A stretch of 36,552 nt of DNA from assembly GCF_014377975.1 (NCBI RefSeq), contig NZ_JACMOO010000018.1, forward strand, positions 1-36,552, written 5' to 3'. Positions 25,394 to 34,260 of this stretch are shown here, one piece after another (the first letter of the stretch is position 1; every line of letters starts with the position of its first letter). A program made the position numbers and the translations under genes. Source of the DNA: Ferruginibacter sp. GTDB lineage: Bacteria > Bacteroidota > Bacteroidia > Chitinophagales > Chitinophagaceae. The notes beneath the pieces were generated by a model that was not told the DNA's origin, made no database searches, and saw nothing but the letters and a program-made list of their open reading frames with translations.

Positions 25394-25441
25394 TCCATTC
25401 CGAGTTTGGGTTTGTTTAATATTCTCCTATATCTTTAAGCA

Positions 25442-26080
25442 ATGGCTGAAAGAAAATATATTAAAATTGGCGTAGCTGGTCCGGTTGGTTCCGGCAAAAC
25501 CGCATTGATTGAACGGCTGAGTCGGGCCATGAGCAGGCAATACAGCCTGGCAGTAATTACAAATGATATTTATACCAGGGAAGATGCAGAGTTTTTAACG
25601 CAAAACAGTTTGCTGCCAGCAGAAAGAATCATTGGAGTGGAGACGGGCGGCTGTCCGCACACGGCCATACGGGAAGATGCCAGCATGAACCTGGAAGCGG
25701 TGGAAGAAATGGCGCTGCGCATTGCTGATGTACAGATCATTTTTATTGAAAGCGGTGGCGATAATTTATCAGCCACTTTTAGTCCGGACCTTGCCGATGT
25801 TACCATTTTTGTAATTGACGTGGCGGGAGGGGATAAGATACCCCGCAAAGGCGGCCCCGGCATTAGCAGAAGCGATTTGCTGGTGATCAACAAAATTGAC
25901 CTGGCACCTTATGTAAATGCCGACTTACAGGTAATGGAAAGAGATGCCCGTAAAATGCGCAACGGCAACCCGTTTATTTTTACCAACCTCATGAACCTGC
26001 AGGGATTGGATAGTGTTATTGGCTGGATAAAAAAATATGCTTTATTGGAAAGTATCACCGAACCTGTTTTGTACAGATGA
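25442..26080 (+). CDS. ureG: Urease accessory GTPase
   Basis: 212 residues. The P-loop is G13-P-V-G-S-G-K-T20 ([20 protein letters not shown]). The metal-binding CPH motif is C71-P-H73 in [20 protein letters not shown], and [20 protein letters not shown] and [13 protein letters not shown] (NKxD, guanine specificity) complete the SIMIBI GTPase set. UreG dimerises on nickel and GTP binding and delivers the metal to the UreD-UreF-urease complex. Its stop overlaps the ureD start (ATGA). It has its own upstream gap with an inverted repeat, so ureG-ureD-permease may be a second transcription unit. Confidence 0.97.
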   Translation: MAERKYIKIGVAGPVGSGKTALIERLSRAMSRQYSLAVITNDIYTREDAEFLTQNSLLPAERIIGVETGGCPHTAIREDASMNLEAVEEMALRIADVQIIFIESGGDNLSATFSPDLADVTIFVIDVAGGDKIPRKGGPGISRSDLLVINKIDLAPYVNADLQVMERDARKMRNGNPFIFTNLMNLQGLDSVIGWIKKYALLESITEPVLYR

Positions 26081-26883
26081 TGGCTGAATTGTACATACAA
26101 ACTGCCAGGATAAATGAAACTACCAGTCTTAAAAAATGTTATTGCACCACGCCGTTTAAAGTCGCCAATATTACTGAAGATAAAAAAGATAGCATACTAA
26201 GATTAATGTTAATGAGTTCGTCGCCTGGTATTTTAGATGGCGATGCTTACAATATTAAAATTGATCTGGCAAAAAACTGTTCCTTGCAACTGCATACACA
26301 GTCTTACCAGCGTTTGTTTACCATGAAAGAGCAGGCTACGCAAAAAATGGAAATACAGCTTGCGGAAGGTGCTTCATTTTGTTTTATTCCTCACCCTGCT
26401 GTACCACATGAGCAATCTAACTTTACAGCCCGCAATAAAATATTTTTATCCAATAACTGTAACTTAATTTTTGGTGAAATTTTAACCTGTGGCAGAAAAT
26501 TAAATGGTGAAGTTTTTTTGTTTTCGAAATACCATTGTATCACAGAAATTTTTATGAATGATAAACTGATCATCAAAGAAAATTTACTGATGCAACCTTC
26601 ATTGATTGATGTAAATAACATTGGCCAGTTGCAGGGCTTTACGCACCAGGCCAGTTTAATTTACTTAGATGAATATGCGGATGTAAAAAGAATACAGGCA
26701 ACGATAATGGAAATACTTGTGGTTCAAAAAGACATTAGTATTGGTATAACTGCTGCTCCTGTAAATGGATTGATCGTACGTTTATTGGGTCAAAAAGCTG
26801 AACAATTATTTGATTGTTTAAAAATGATTGCAGGCTGCCTTCCCCAAAGTAATCAGCAAAAAATGACCGCTTATGCAATCTGA
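26077..26883 (+). CDS. ureD: Urease accessory protein UreD (UreH)
   Basis: 268 residues, typical size. UreD-like features include [55 protein letters not shown], then [20 protein letters not shown] and [18 protein letters not shown] ('P.iPf..S.f....i.l...a.l...e.l..GR...GE' pattern). It is a scaffold that binds apourease and channels nickel from UreG/UreF. Adjacent ATG ATG codons make the exact first residue uncertain by one. UreD is 3' of ureG here rather than first in the operon as in Klebsiella. It overlaps the downstream permease frame by 11 bases. Confidence 0.9.
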   Translation: MMAELYIQTARINETTSLKKCYCTTPFKVANITEDKKDSILRLMLMSSSPGILDGDAYNIKIDLAKNCSLQLHTQSYQRLFTMKEQATQKMEIQLAEGASFCFIPHPAVPHEQSNFTARNKIFLSNNCNLIFGEILTCGRKLNGEVFLFSKYHCITEIFMNDKLIIKENLLMQPSLIDVNNIGQLQGFTHQASLIYLDEYADVKRIQATIMEILVVQKDISIGITAAPVNGLIVRLLGQKAEQLFDCLKMIAGCLPQSNQQKMTAYAI

Positions 26884-27574
26884 AATGCAGGTACTTATCA
26901 TTGCCGCCATCTCGGTTGCCTGCCTGCACACGGTTTCAGGGCCAGATCATTATTTACCTTTTATTGCGTTGTCTAAATCAAGGGGATGGTCGTTTACCAA
27001 AACCATGGGCTGGACGATTGTTTGCGGCTGCGGCCATGTATGGAGTTCTGTGGTGCTGGGCCTGGGTGGAGCAGCAATAGGATGGAGTTTATCAAAAGTT
27101 AGCTGGATGGAAAATATCCGGGGTGGCATCGCCGGATGGGTGATGCTGGTGTTTGGATTTTTATATGGTATTTGGGGTTTATACCGGGCATCTAAAAACA
27201 ATCCGCATAAACATTTCGACTTGCAGGATGACGGCACCATTTATGTATATCAACACAATTATGGTGAAGCCGTTGCTCCGGAACACAGATATAAAGTAAC
27301 CCCCTGGGTAATGTTTATTATTTTTATTTTAGGCCCCTGCGAACCAATGATTCCGTTACTGTATTTTCCGGCGGTAAAAAGCAGCTGGGCTGGTATGATT
27401 TTACTGATAACGATCTACACAGCCGTTACTTTGCTTACCATGATAACGATGGTAGTATTGGGCTTTATGGGCATTGCTTTTGTAAAAACAGAACGGTTGG
27501 AACGTTATGTGCATGCTTTGGGTGGACTAACTATTTTTATTTGTGGTGCAGGAATGTTGTTGCTGGGATGGTAA
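26873..27574 (+). CDS. Nickel-permease-like membrane protein (UreH/NicO type)
   Basis: 233 residues with about six membrane helices. The first helix carries H19-T-V-S-G-P-D25-H26 (LHTVSGPDHYLPF), a close variant of the HxxxxDH nickel/cobalt signature of NiCoT and related permeases. A second motif is CGCGHVWSSVVLGLGGAAIG. A cytoplasmic loop has KNNPHKHFDLQDDG, and helix five has FILGPCEPMIPLLYFPA. The last two helices are LITIYTAVTLLTMITMVVLG and LGGLTIFICGAGMLLLGW. Family members of this type are usually annotated 'urease accessory protein UreH-like TM', and a nickel import role fits the context. The ATG at 26873 overlaps ureD; an alternative at 26885 is one turn shorter. It ends the urease region. 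Confidence 0.82.
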   Translation: MQSEMQVLIIAAISVACLHTVSGPDHYLPFIALSKSRGWSFTKTMGWTIVCGCGHVWSSVVLGLGGAAIGWSLSKVSWMENIRGGIAGWVMLVFGFLYGIWGLYRASKNNPHKHFDLQDDGTIYVYQHNYGEAVAPEHRYKVTPWVMFIIFILGPCEPMIPLLYFPAVKSSWAGMILLITIYTAVTLLTMITMVVLGFMGIAFVKTERLERYVHALGGLTIFICGAGMLLLGW

Positions 27575-27639
27575 AGAAAGAACTCCCAAAAAATAAATAA
27601 ACACATTGCGGCTGCTTTAACTATCCAAAATTTTCACAC

Positions 27640-27663
27640 TGTAAAAGGGCTTTTTCTTTTACA
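27640..27663. promoter_or_regulatory. Inverted repeat TGTAAAAG-N8-CTTTTACA upstream of nhaD
   Basis: Perfect 8-bp arms around an 8-base loop, ending 24 bases before the nhaD -7 box. It has no following T-run, so an operator is more likely than a terminator. It shares TGTAA...TTACA with repeats at 24703 and 25378. Confidence 0.45.
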
Positions 27664-27687
27664 AAATACGCTGCTTTTTTATTGCAT

Positions 27688-27695
27688 TACATTTG
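27688..27695 (+). promoter_or_regulatory. -7 promoter box for the nhaD gene
   Basis: TACATTTG is an exact TAnnTTTG box, 17 bases before the ATG at 27713. No clear TTG lies at the -33 distance. Confidence 0.55.
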
Positions 27696-27712
27696 CCAAA
27701 ATTTCAATCAGG

Positions 27713-28984
27713 ATGATTACATTTATTATATCGGCAGTTTTTATTTTGGGATATATTAGTATTGCATTTGAGCATCCGCTGAAATTGAATAAAGCAGCTT
27801 CTGCTTTAATTACAGGTGTGTTATGCTGGACGATTTTAATACTACAAAGTACATCTCCGGATTTAGTAAATAAACAATTGCTTCATCATTTGGGAGACAT
27901 AGCTTCCATTTTATTTTTTTTGCTGGGTGCTATGACTATTGTAGAGTTGATAGATTCTCACAATGGTTTTGAGGTGATTGTAAGAAGGATAAGTACAACC
28001 AGCAAACAACAATTATTGTTTATTGTAACAACCCTCGCATTTTTATTATCGGCCTTACTGGATAATTTAACCACTTCAATTGTAATGACTTCACTGTGTG
28101 CAAAAATATTAACCGAAAAGGAAGACCGGCTTTGGTTTGCAGGTATGATTGTGATTGCTGCCAATGCAGGAGGAGCTTGGTCGCCATTAGGTGATGTTAC
28201 TACAACTATGCTTTGGATTGGTGGGCAAATAACGGCATTAAACATTATCAAACAGCTGATACTGCCCAGTCTGGTAGTGTGTGTACTACCTGCAATTATA
28301 ATGTCGAGGCGATTTAAAGGAAAAAAATTCGCACCTCCTGCAAAATCAGAAAGTACATTGAAAGAAAACAGGGAAAGTAATATTGTTCTTTTTTCAGGTG
28401 TTGGTTTTTTACTTTTTGTACCGGTGTTTAAAACAATTACTCACATGCCTCCCTTTATGGGGATGCTACTGGCGCTGGGTTTTATGTGGTTAATCAATTC
28501 TTTTATTCATAAAAACAGGGAACCTGATAAGGCACAAAAATTTAGCGTGTCAACGGCACTGCAAAGAATAGATATACCCAGCATACTGTTTTTCCTGGGT
28601 ATTTTATTAGCCGTATCTGCTTTGCAATCTTACGGAATATTAACAGTAGTTGCAGCATCAATGGGTAGAATATTACAAAATGATTACCTGATAGGTTCGG
28701 CATTAGGAATACTTTCTTCTCTTGTAGACAATGTGCCGCTGGTGGCCGCTTCGCAGGGAATGTACGATTTATCAACCTACCCAACCGATCATCCTTTTTG
28801 GCCGTTTCTTGCATTAACAACAGGTACTGGCGGCAGCGCAGTTATTATTGGTTCAGCAGCGGGTGTAGCGGTAATGGGGATAGAACAAATTGATTTTATC
28901 TGGTATTTAAAAAAAATCAGTTGGCTTGCGCTGATTGGTTTTGCTGCCGGCATTTTGATGTTTCTTTTGCAGTTGAAATTTTAA
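27713..28984 (+). CDS. nhaD: NhaD-type Na+/H+ antiporter
   Basis: 423 residues with about 11-12 membrane segments in the ion-transporter (ArsB/NhaD) fold. The inverted repeat structure shows twin motifs: LLSALLDNLTTSIVMTSL (D117) and LSSLVDNVPLVAASQGMY (D339), plus the NhaD hallmark AGGAWSPLGDVTTTMLWIGG (D161) and GTGGSAVIIGSAAGVAVMG. These acidic residues are the likely ion sites. NhaD exchanges cytoplasmic Na+ or Li+ for protons and is most active at alkaline pH. It lies directly downstream of the urease cluster, whose ammonia release raises pH, so a functional link is plausible but inferred. It has its own promoter box and an upstream inverted repeat. Confidence 0.93.
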   Translation: MITFIISAVFILGYISIAFEHPLKLNKAASALITGVLCWTILILQSTSPDLVNKQLLHHLGDIASILFFLLGAMTIVELIDSHNGFEVIVRRISTTSKQQLLFIVTTLAFLLSALLDNLTTSIVMTSLCAKILTEKEDRLWFAGMIVIAANAGGAWSPLGDVTTTMLWIGGQITALNIIKQLILPSLVVCVLPAIIMSRRFKGKKFAPPAKSESTLKENRESNIVLFSGVGFLLFVPVFKTITHMPPFMGMLLALGFMWLINSFIHKNREPDKAQKFSVSTALQRIDIPSILFFLGILLAVSALQSYGILTVVAASMGRILQNDYLIGSALGILSSLVDNVPLVAASQGMYDLSTYPTDHPFWPFLALTTGTGGSAVIIGSAAGVAVMGIEQIDFIWYLKKISWLALIGFAAGILMFLLQLKF

Positions 28985-28995
28985 GCAATAAAAAT

Positions 28996-29018
28996 AGCGC
29001 AAGCTTTAAAAATGCGCT
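28996..29018 (+). other. Short hairpin after nhaD
   Basis: AGCGCA and TGCGCT (28996-29001, 29013-29018) pair around an 11-base loop, 12 bases after the nhaD stop. No T-run follows, so termination is uncertain. Confidence 0.35.
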
Positions 29019-29060
29019 GATACGTAAAAAGAATACCGTCAAATCACATCTTAACCAGCT

Positions 29061-29068
29061 TATCTTTG
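29061..29068 (+). promoter_or_regulatory. -7 promoter box for the ClC gene
   Basis: TATCTTTG is an exact TAnnTTTG box. It lies 31 bases before the TTG start at 29100. Without a clear -33 TTG the call is moderate. Confidence 0.5.
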
Positions 29069-29099
29069 CTCATTAACAGAATTATTTAAATCATTTTAC

Positions 29100-30887
29100 T
29101 TGACGTTAATCAAACCATTCTACCAAAAAGTAATCAGTTACATCCGTACAAAAATTACCAGAATGCAGTTTCTGATGGTAATTGCAACTTTAACAGGGTT
29201 TGCTTCGGGCATGGTGGCGGTGCTGTTAAAAACGCTGGTTCATTTTATTCAGCAGGGGATAGAAAATATACCGGTTACCAGGTTTGCATACCTTTTGTTT
29301 CCTGCAATCGGACTGCTCATCACCGTTTTTATAGTGAAGCGCTTTTTTAATGGCCACATCGAAAAAGGTATAGCGATGGTGTTAAAGGCCATTGCCCGAA
29401 AATCTTCTTTCATTCCATTAAAACATAGTTACGTCCACATTATTACCAGTTCCATAACGGTAGGGCTTGGCGGCTCGGTGGGTTTGGAAGCACCGATTGT
29501 GGCCACCGGTTCAGCCGTTGGCTCTAACATAGCCCGCGTTACAGATTTTAATTACCAGGAACGTACGCTGCTGATTGCCTGTGGTGCGGCGGCAGGTATC
29601 TCTGCCGTTTTTAATGCGCCCATTGCCGGGGTAATTTTTGCCATTGAAGTGCTGCTCGCAGAAACAGTTGTGAGCTATTTTATTCCATTGATCATTTCAT
29701 CCGTTGTAGGTGCGTTGTGTTCAAAAATTATTTTGCAGGAAGCTTCGCTGTTTAATTTTGTTTTAAAACAAACTTTCAATTATGAAAATGTTCCCTTCTA
29801 TATTTTATTGGGTATACTTGCGGGATTTGTTTCTTTATACTATGCCAAAACATTTAAAACTGTAGAAGAAAAACTGCACAAAGGAAAGCAAAATCCATAT
29901 TCAAAAGCAATGTTAAGCGGTGCGATGCTGATGGTTATTTACTTTATTTTTCCACCCTTGTTTGGCGAAGGATATAAGAGTATTAAACTGGTTGCCAATG
30001 GCAATTTTTCTTATTTTGCCGATAACACCAGCCTGTTTTCTTTGCTTAATGAAAACTGGGCCCTGGTGGCTTTTACAGCGTTTATTGTTTTGCTAAAACC
30101 CATTGCAGCAGCCATTACAATTGGCGGAGGCGGCAATGGTGGCAATTTTGCACCTTCCCTGTTTACGGGTGCCTACATGGGTTTCTTTTTTTCAAAACTG
30201 ATCAACAATATCCCCATTATAAAAATACCGGAAGGCAACTTTAGTTTGGTAGGAATGGCCGGTGTTTTAAGTGGTGTAATGTACTGCCCGCTTACCGCAA
30301 TTTTTTTAATAGCCGAAATTACCAATGGGTACGAATTGTTTATTCCTCTAATGATTGTTTCATCCATTTCTTTTTTTATAGTAAAAAGTTATGAACCCTA
30401 TTCGATGGAAACAAAAGAACTGGCGCTGGAGGGTCAAATATTTACGCACAAAAAAGAAAGAAATATTTTAACCTCGATCATACTGGGAGATATATTACAG
30501 GAAAATTATGAAAGTATTCAGCCGGATAAAAAGTTGAAGGATTTAATTGAACTTATAAAAAGAAGTGAAAAAAATATTTTTGCGGTAGTAGATTCAAAGC
30601 AAAGATTTGTCGGGATAATTGAACTGAACGACATTAAACAGAAATTGTTTCAACCCGATAATTACGATACAATCTCTATAAAATCTCTCATGAAAAAACC
30701 TGCCGCAATTTTAAATACCGGTCAGGATATGCACACTGTGATGGAAAAATTTGATGTTACGCACAGCTGGTATCTGCCCGTTTTAGATGAAAACAAAATG
30801 TTTACGGGATTTATTTCTAAAACAAAACTGTTTAATAAATATCGGGAAATTCTTGCATCGCAAGGAGACTTATATGAGGAAAACTAA
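29100..30887 (+). CDS. ClC-family chloride channel/transporter with CBS domains
   Basis: 595 residues. The ClC membrane domain covers about 20-435. The first selectivity motif is GSVGLEAP with the gating glutamate E130, and GNFAP (348-352) is the second pore motif. The next region, GVIFAIEVLLAE, has E183-V184, so the 'proton glutamate' position of E. coli ClC-ec1 is Val, as in eukaryotic channels. This suggests uncoupled or channel-like behaviour (inference). Two CBS domains follow at about 455-515 (LGDILQENYESIQPDKKLKD) and 530-585 (KSLMKKPAAILNTGQDMHTV), which may bind nucleotides. The likely start is a TTG at 29100: the preceding in-frame stop is at 29052-29054 and there is no ATG before M22, yet residues 1-21 (FYQKVISYIRTKITR) resemble the family N-terminal helix. 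Confidence 0.9.
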   Translation: MTLIKPFYQKVISYIRTKITRMQFLMVIATLTGFASGMVAVLLKTLVHFIQQGIENIPVTRFAYLLFPAIGLLITVFIVKRFFNGHIEKGIAMVLKAIARKSSFIPLKHSYVHIITSSITVGLGGSVGLEAPIVATGSAVGSNIARVTDFNYQERTLLIACGAAAGISAVFNAPIAGVIFAIEVLLAETVVSYFIPLIISSVVGALCSKIILQEASLFNFVLKQTFNYENVPFYILLGILAGFVSLYYAKTFKTVEEKLHKGKQNPYSKAMLSGAMLMVIYFIFPPLFGEGYKSIKLVANGNFSYFADNTSLFSLLNENWALVAFTAFIVLLKPIAAAITIGGGGNGGNFAPSLFTGAYMGFFFSKLINNIPIIKIPEGNFSLVGMAGVLSGVMYCPLTAIFLIAEITNGYELFIPLMIVSSISFFIVKSYEPYSMETKELALEGQIFTHKKERNILTSIILGDILQENYESIQPDKKLKDLIELIKRSEKNIFAVVDSKQRFVGIIELNDIKQKLFQPDNYDTISIKSLMKKPAAILNTGQDMHTVMEKFDVTHSWYLPVLDENKMFTGFISKTKLFNKYREILASQGDLYEEN

Positions 30888-30907
30888 AAAGGTTAATGGC
30901 ACTTTAT

Positions 30908-30937
30908 AAAAAACAAAACTCCATTATTATAACGGAG
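30908..30937 (-). terminator. Intrinsic terminator for the YtxH gene
   Basis: On the minus strand the stem CTCCGTTA...TAATGGAG (one mismatch) is followed by TTTTGTTTTTT. It lies 37 bases after the stop of the YtxH gene. A second palindrome ACTTGT-A-ACAAGT (30940-30952) lies beside it. Confidence 0.65.
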
Positions 30938-30973
30938 CTACTTGTAACAAGTGATCAAAATATACAAAGTTAT

Positions 30974-31222
30974 CTAATCCTTCAGCGGTAAATTACTGTA
31001 AGAATTTGAGGCAAAATCTTCGTCAAAAAACTCCTCTTTAGTGGCTTCATTTTTTTCAAAAAGTGTAGATACAGTTTCTTTCATATTGTCCCAGCCATCA
31101 CATAATTCTGTACCTCTTCTCGCAATTAGCTTTCTTGTTTTTGATCCTTTGTGAGGGGCATATAATAAACCCAAAACAGCACCTATTCCAACACCTATCA
31201 GTAAATTTCTTTTCGCACTCAT
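30974..31222 (-). CDS. YtxH-domain protein
   Basis: 82 residues. The N-terminal membrane segment has the YtxH pattern: KRNLLIGVGIGAVLGLLYAP followed by HKGSKTRKLIARRG, the 'G...G...G.LyAP..G..tR' signature. A helical amphipathic part (ELCDGWDNMKETVSTLFEKN) and an acidic tail (FFDEDFASNSYSNLPLKD) follow. Such proteins are general stress-related membrane proteins of unclear mechanism. It is convergent with the ClC gene and shares the hairpin region with it. ATG at 31220-31222. Confidence 0.85.
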   Translation of the reverse strand: MSAKRNLLIGVGIGAVLGLLYAPHKGSKTRKLIARRGTELCDGWDNMKETVSTLFEKNEATKEEFFDEDFASNSYSNLPLKD

Positions 31223-31677
31223 GACTTTTTATTTTAAAATTAATTTACAAGGGATTATTTTTTAAAATAGAAGCCAGGATAGAAATCCAGCTTCGTTTTT
31301 TGTCCAATATCCTATGAAAACCGAAACATTAAGTTAAATAACTGTGCCAAACACTTTTTAAGGAAAGGTTGTATTGACTGGGAATCATTTTCCACAGTAA
31401 ACCCCCTAACATATTTCGGTAAAATTTAATTGTAGAAATAATTACCAATGTAGCTTTAAATTTATTGATAAATTTTTCAGATCATCTTTTTTTTAGAGTA
31501 CCCGGGATAATACATCTACTTTGGTTAAGTGCTACTCAGGTCGTATAACATCATTGGTTTGTGCACGGCTAATTTTGGGTGCTGCTATTGTATCCTAAGG
31601 GGTAGTATCCTGTAAAATCACCACCATCCGTAATGATAAATAAACTGCTATAAAAAAGAAAAATTTCTTTTTTATAT
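31223..31677. other. Non-coding gap between YtxH and GH95 genes
   Basis: 455 bases of AT-rich DNA. The only structures I see are the palindrome at 31650-31675 and a direct repeat of GTATCC (31590-31595 and 31605-31610). No frame with a start codon and protein-like content is present. Confidence 0.5.
31650..31675 (-). other. Perfect 12-bp AT palindrome after the GH95 stop
   Basis: ATAAAAAAGAAA (31650-31661) and TTTCTTTTTTAT (31664-31675) are exact complements with a 2-base centre. It sits 2 bases beyond the end of the GH95 gene (31678). The pairs are almost all A-T. It could form a terminator-like hairpin for the GH95 mRNA, though the loop must open. Confidence 0.4.
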
Positions 31678-34152
31678 TTAAAACTGAAAAACCAACTCTT
31701 TACCAGCCTGAGTGGCTATATCAAATTCAAAAATCTTTTTCGGAGCAGGATATAATAAATTGGCTTTTGGTGATATAATGGGTTCTTTAATATCAGCCAC
31801 TTCATAAAATGTATTTGGGTTATCACCCGTTGCTTCTTTTACCAGCGTATTGTCGGTAGTCATTATTAGTTGCTCATAAGATCGTATCCTGCAATTTCCG
31901 CCCAATCCCGAATGAATGACCAGCCTGGTTAGTTTGCTATTTTTCCAGGTCATGTCAATGGTAAATCCTCCCCTGGCTTTTAATCCAGTTACTTCGCCAT
32001 CCGTCCATTTCTCCGGCAATGCAGGCAATAAATGTACCGCGCCATCCTGTGATTGTAAAAGCATTTCTGCTATCCCGGAAGTACAGCCAAAATTACCATC
32101 TATCTGAAAGGGAGGATGGGCATCAAAAAGATTGGGATAAGTGCCTCCTCCTTCTTTATTGCTTTCAACAGCCGTTAGCTGATCCGCAATTAATTTGTAG
32201 GCATGGTTGCCATCTAAAAGCCGTGCCCAGCAATTCACTTTCCAGCCCATTGACCAGCCGGTTGAAACGTCGCCTCTATAAATAAGTGAATTTTTTGCTG
32301 CTTCAAACAAGGCAGGCTTTCGGTAAGGCGAAATTTGATTACCTGGAAAAAGACCCCAAAGATGCGAGATGTGGCGATGTTTATCTTTTGGATCATCCCA
32401 ATCTTTTAACCATTCCTGCAGTTGACTGTATTGTCCAATTTGCATGGGAGCCAGGCCAGTCAATTTTTCTTTTATCTGGTTTACGAATTCTTTATCTGCA
32501 TTCAATATTTGTGCGGCACGGATGGTATTGTTAAATAAAGAAAAAACAAGCTGATTATCCATGGTGGTGCCTGCTGATGTGCTAAAGCCCTGGTGCGCAT
32601 TTTCAGGAGAGGCAGAGGGTGAAACAATCCACCATCCGGTAGCAGGATCTTTATATAGTACATCTAAAAAAAATTCAGCAGCACCTTTCATTGCGGGGTA
32701 AATGTCTGCAAGAAATTTTTTGTCGCCACCAAAAAGATATTTTTCCCACATGTGCTGACAGATCCATGCACCACCAGTTGGCCATACACCCCAAGGTCCG
32801 TCAACAGCACCCGTAATGCGCCATAGGTCGGTATTGTGGTGCAGCACCCAGCCTCTTGCTCCATACATAATTTTTGCAGATGATTGTCCGCTAACGGAAA
32901 GTTCTTTTACCATTTTTACCAATGGTGCGGTCATCTCGGAAAGATTCGCAACTTCTGCCGGCCAATAGTTCATTTCTAAATTGATATTGGTAGTGTATTT
33001 ACTGCCCCATGGTGGTTTAACATGCTCATTCCACATTCCTTGCAGGTTAGCTGGTTGCCCATTTGGTTGCGAACAAGAAATAAGCAGGTAACGCCCAAAT
33101 TGAAAATACAAGCTTACCAGTTGCGGATCAGTGCCTGCTGCAAAAGCTTTTATTCTTTGGTCGGTTGGAAGTTGTATAGAACTGCTTGTACCAAGGTTTA
33201 GATTAACCCGGTTAAAATAATGCTGAAAAATATCGGTATGTTCTTTTTTCTCCTTTTGATAGTTTTTCTTTTCCGCCTTTGCCAATAAATCCGCCGCAAT
33301 AGAAACCGGATCTGCAGACAGGTCGTGGTAGTTTTTAAAATTTGTTGCCATGGTTAAATAGATGGTAACGGCTGTGGCATTTTTTATTGCCAGCGTTTTT
33401 TCTTGAAGGGCAACAGTTCCGCCGTCATGTTTAATATCAACAATGGCTTCAACTTTTACCAGGCCGGGTATGCCATTTACCTCCGGACCTGTTGCAGAAA
33501 GTACCAGTTGATGCGTACCCTTGCCAACCACCGTTCCTTTTTGTTCTGTTTTTAAACTTGCCGTAAAACTTAGTTTACCAGGCTTATCAGCGGTAAGCCT
33601 AATAACAATGGCATTGTCTGCAAGAGAGGCAAACTGCTCTCTTGTATAAGTAATACCATTGGATGTATAAGTTGTTGTTGCAATAGCATGCTCAATATCC
33701 AGTTCTCGTTTAAAACCGGTAAAATTTTCATGGCCTTTAAATTTTAAGTACAGGTCGCCTACCGGTTGATAGGGCATTCCGTGCGCTGTTAAGGCTACAA
33801 AGTTTTTGGCCGCCATATCCTGAGCCTCCTGGTATTTATCATCGGATATCAGTTGCTGTATTTTGCGAAGGGCTTCCTTTCCACCAGTTGGATTTGCGTT
33901 GATGTATGGGCTACCTGCCCAAAATTCTGTCTGGTTCAATTGTAGATGTTCATTACCCGGGTTGCCAAAAATCATGGCGCCTACATGACCGTTTCCAATG
34001 GGTAGTGCTTCTTCCCAAATTTTTGCCGGTTGGTTGTACCAAAGTTTCATCGGGTTAACCAAAGATAAATTGGTATTGGTTTCTTGTGATTGAGCGCTGA
34101 GGGTGTTTGCAGCCAACAGCAGCAGGCAGGCCAGTTTATTTTTTAATTTCAT
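31678..34152 (-). CDS. GH95 family alpha-L-fucosidase (secreted)
   Basis: 824 residues from the ATG at 34150-34152, chosen because it gives a signal peptide (MKLKNKLACLLLLAANTLSA-Q); a longer frame to 34233 adds only a Cys-rich run. The N-terminal domain (MKLWYNQPAKIWEEALPIGN, then GHVGAMIFGNPGNEHLQLNQ, TEFWAGSP) is the GH95 N-terminal beta domain. The alpha/alpha-barrel has N389 and N391 in TTNINLEMNYW, the catalytic acid E517 in SPSASPENAH and D685 in FQIDGNFGCTSG, matching N421/N423, E566 and D766 of Bifidobacterium AfcA. It should remove alpha-1,2-linked L-fucose or, in some subtypes, L-galactose by inversion. Probably exported to the periplasm or surface. No SusC/SusD pair is in view. 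Confidence 0.93.
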   Translation of the reverse strand: MKLKNKLACLLLLAANTLSAQSQETNTNLSLVNPMKLWYNQPAKIWEEALPIGNGHVGAMIFGNPGNEHLQLNQTEFWAGSPYINANPTGGKEALRKIQQLISDDKYQEAQDMAAKNFVALTAHGMPYQPVGDLYLKFKGHENFTGFKRELDIEHAIATTTYTSNGITYTREQFASLADNAIVIRLTADKPGKLSFTASLKTEQKGTVVGKGTHQLVLSATGPEVNGIPGLVKVEAIVDIKHDGGTVALQEKTLAIKNATAVTIYLTMATNFKNYHDLSADPVSIAADLLAKAEKKNYQKEKKEHTDIFQHYFNRVNLNLGTSSSIQLPTDQRIKAFAAGTDPQLVSLYFQFGRYLLISCSQPNGQPANLQGMWNEHVKPPWGSKYTTNINLEMNYWPAEVANLSEMTAPLVKMVKELSVSGQSSAKIMYGARGWVLHHNTDLWRITGAVDGPWGVWPTGGAWICQHMWEKYLFGGDKKFLADIYPAMKGAAEFFLDVLYKDPATGWWIVSPSASPENAHQGFSTSAGTTMDNQLVFSLFNNTIRAAQILNADKEFVNQIKEKLTGLAPMQIGQYSQLQEWLKDWDDPKDKHRHISHLWGLFPGNQISPYRKPALFEAAKNSLIYRGDVSTGWSMGWKVNCWARLLDGNHAYKLIADQLTAVESNKEGGGTYPNLFDAHPPFQIDGNFGCTSGIAEMLLQSQDGAVHLLPALPEKWTDGEVTGLKARGGFTIDMTWKNSKLTRLVIHSGLGGNCRIRSYEQLIMTTDNTLVKEATGDNPNTFYEVADIKEPIISPKANLLYPAPKKIFEFDIATQAGKELVFQF

Positions 34153-34260
34153 AAAAATTTGGCTGCATAAGCAGCAATATTTAGGTTTAAAAATTACACA
34201 AAAATAAAAAATGGAGTACCAAATGCACCCCATTATTAAAAAATTTGAATTGTTTTTATT

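Noticed and set aside
25430..25437. TATCTTTA as a ureG promoter box
   Set aside because: Last base differs from the consensus and it ends 4 bases from the ATG, which would need a leaderless mRNA; kept only as a note under the nearby repeat.
31590..31610. GTATCC direct repeat downstream of GH95
   Set aside because: Only two copies of six bases in AT-rich DNA; not enough to call a repeat or operator.
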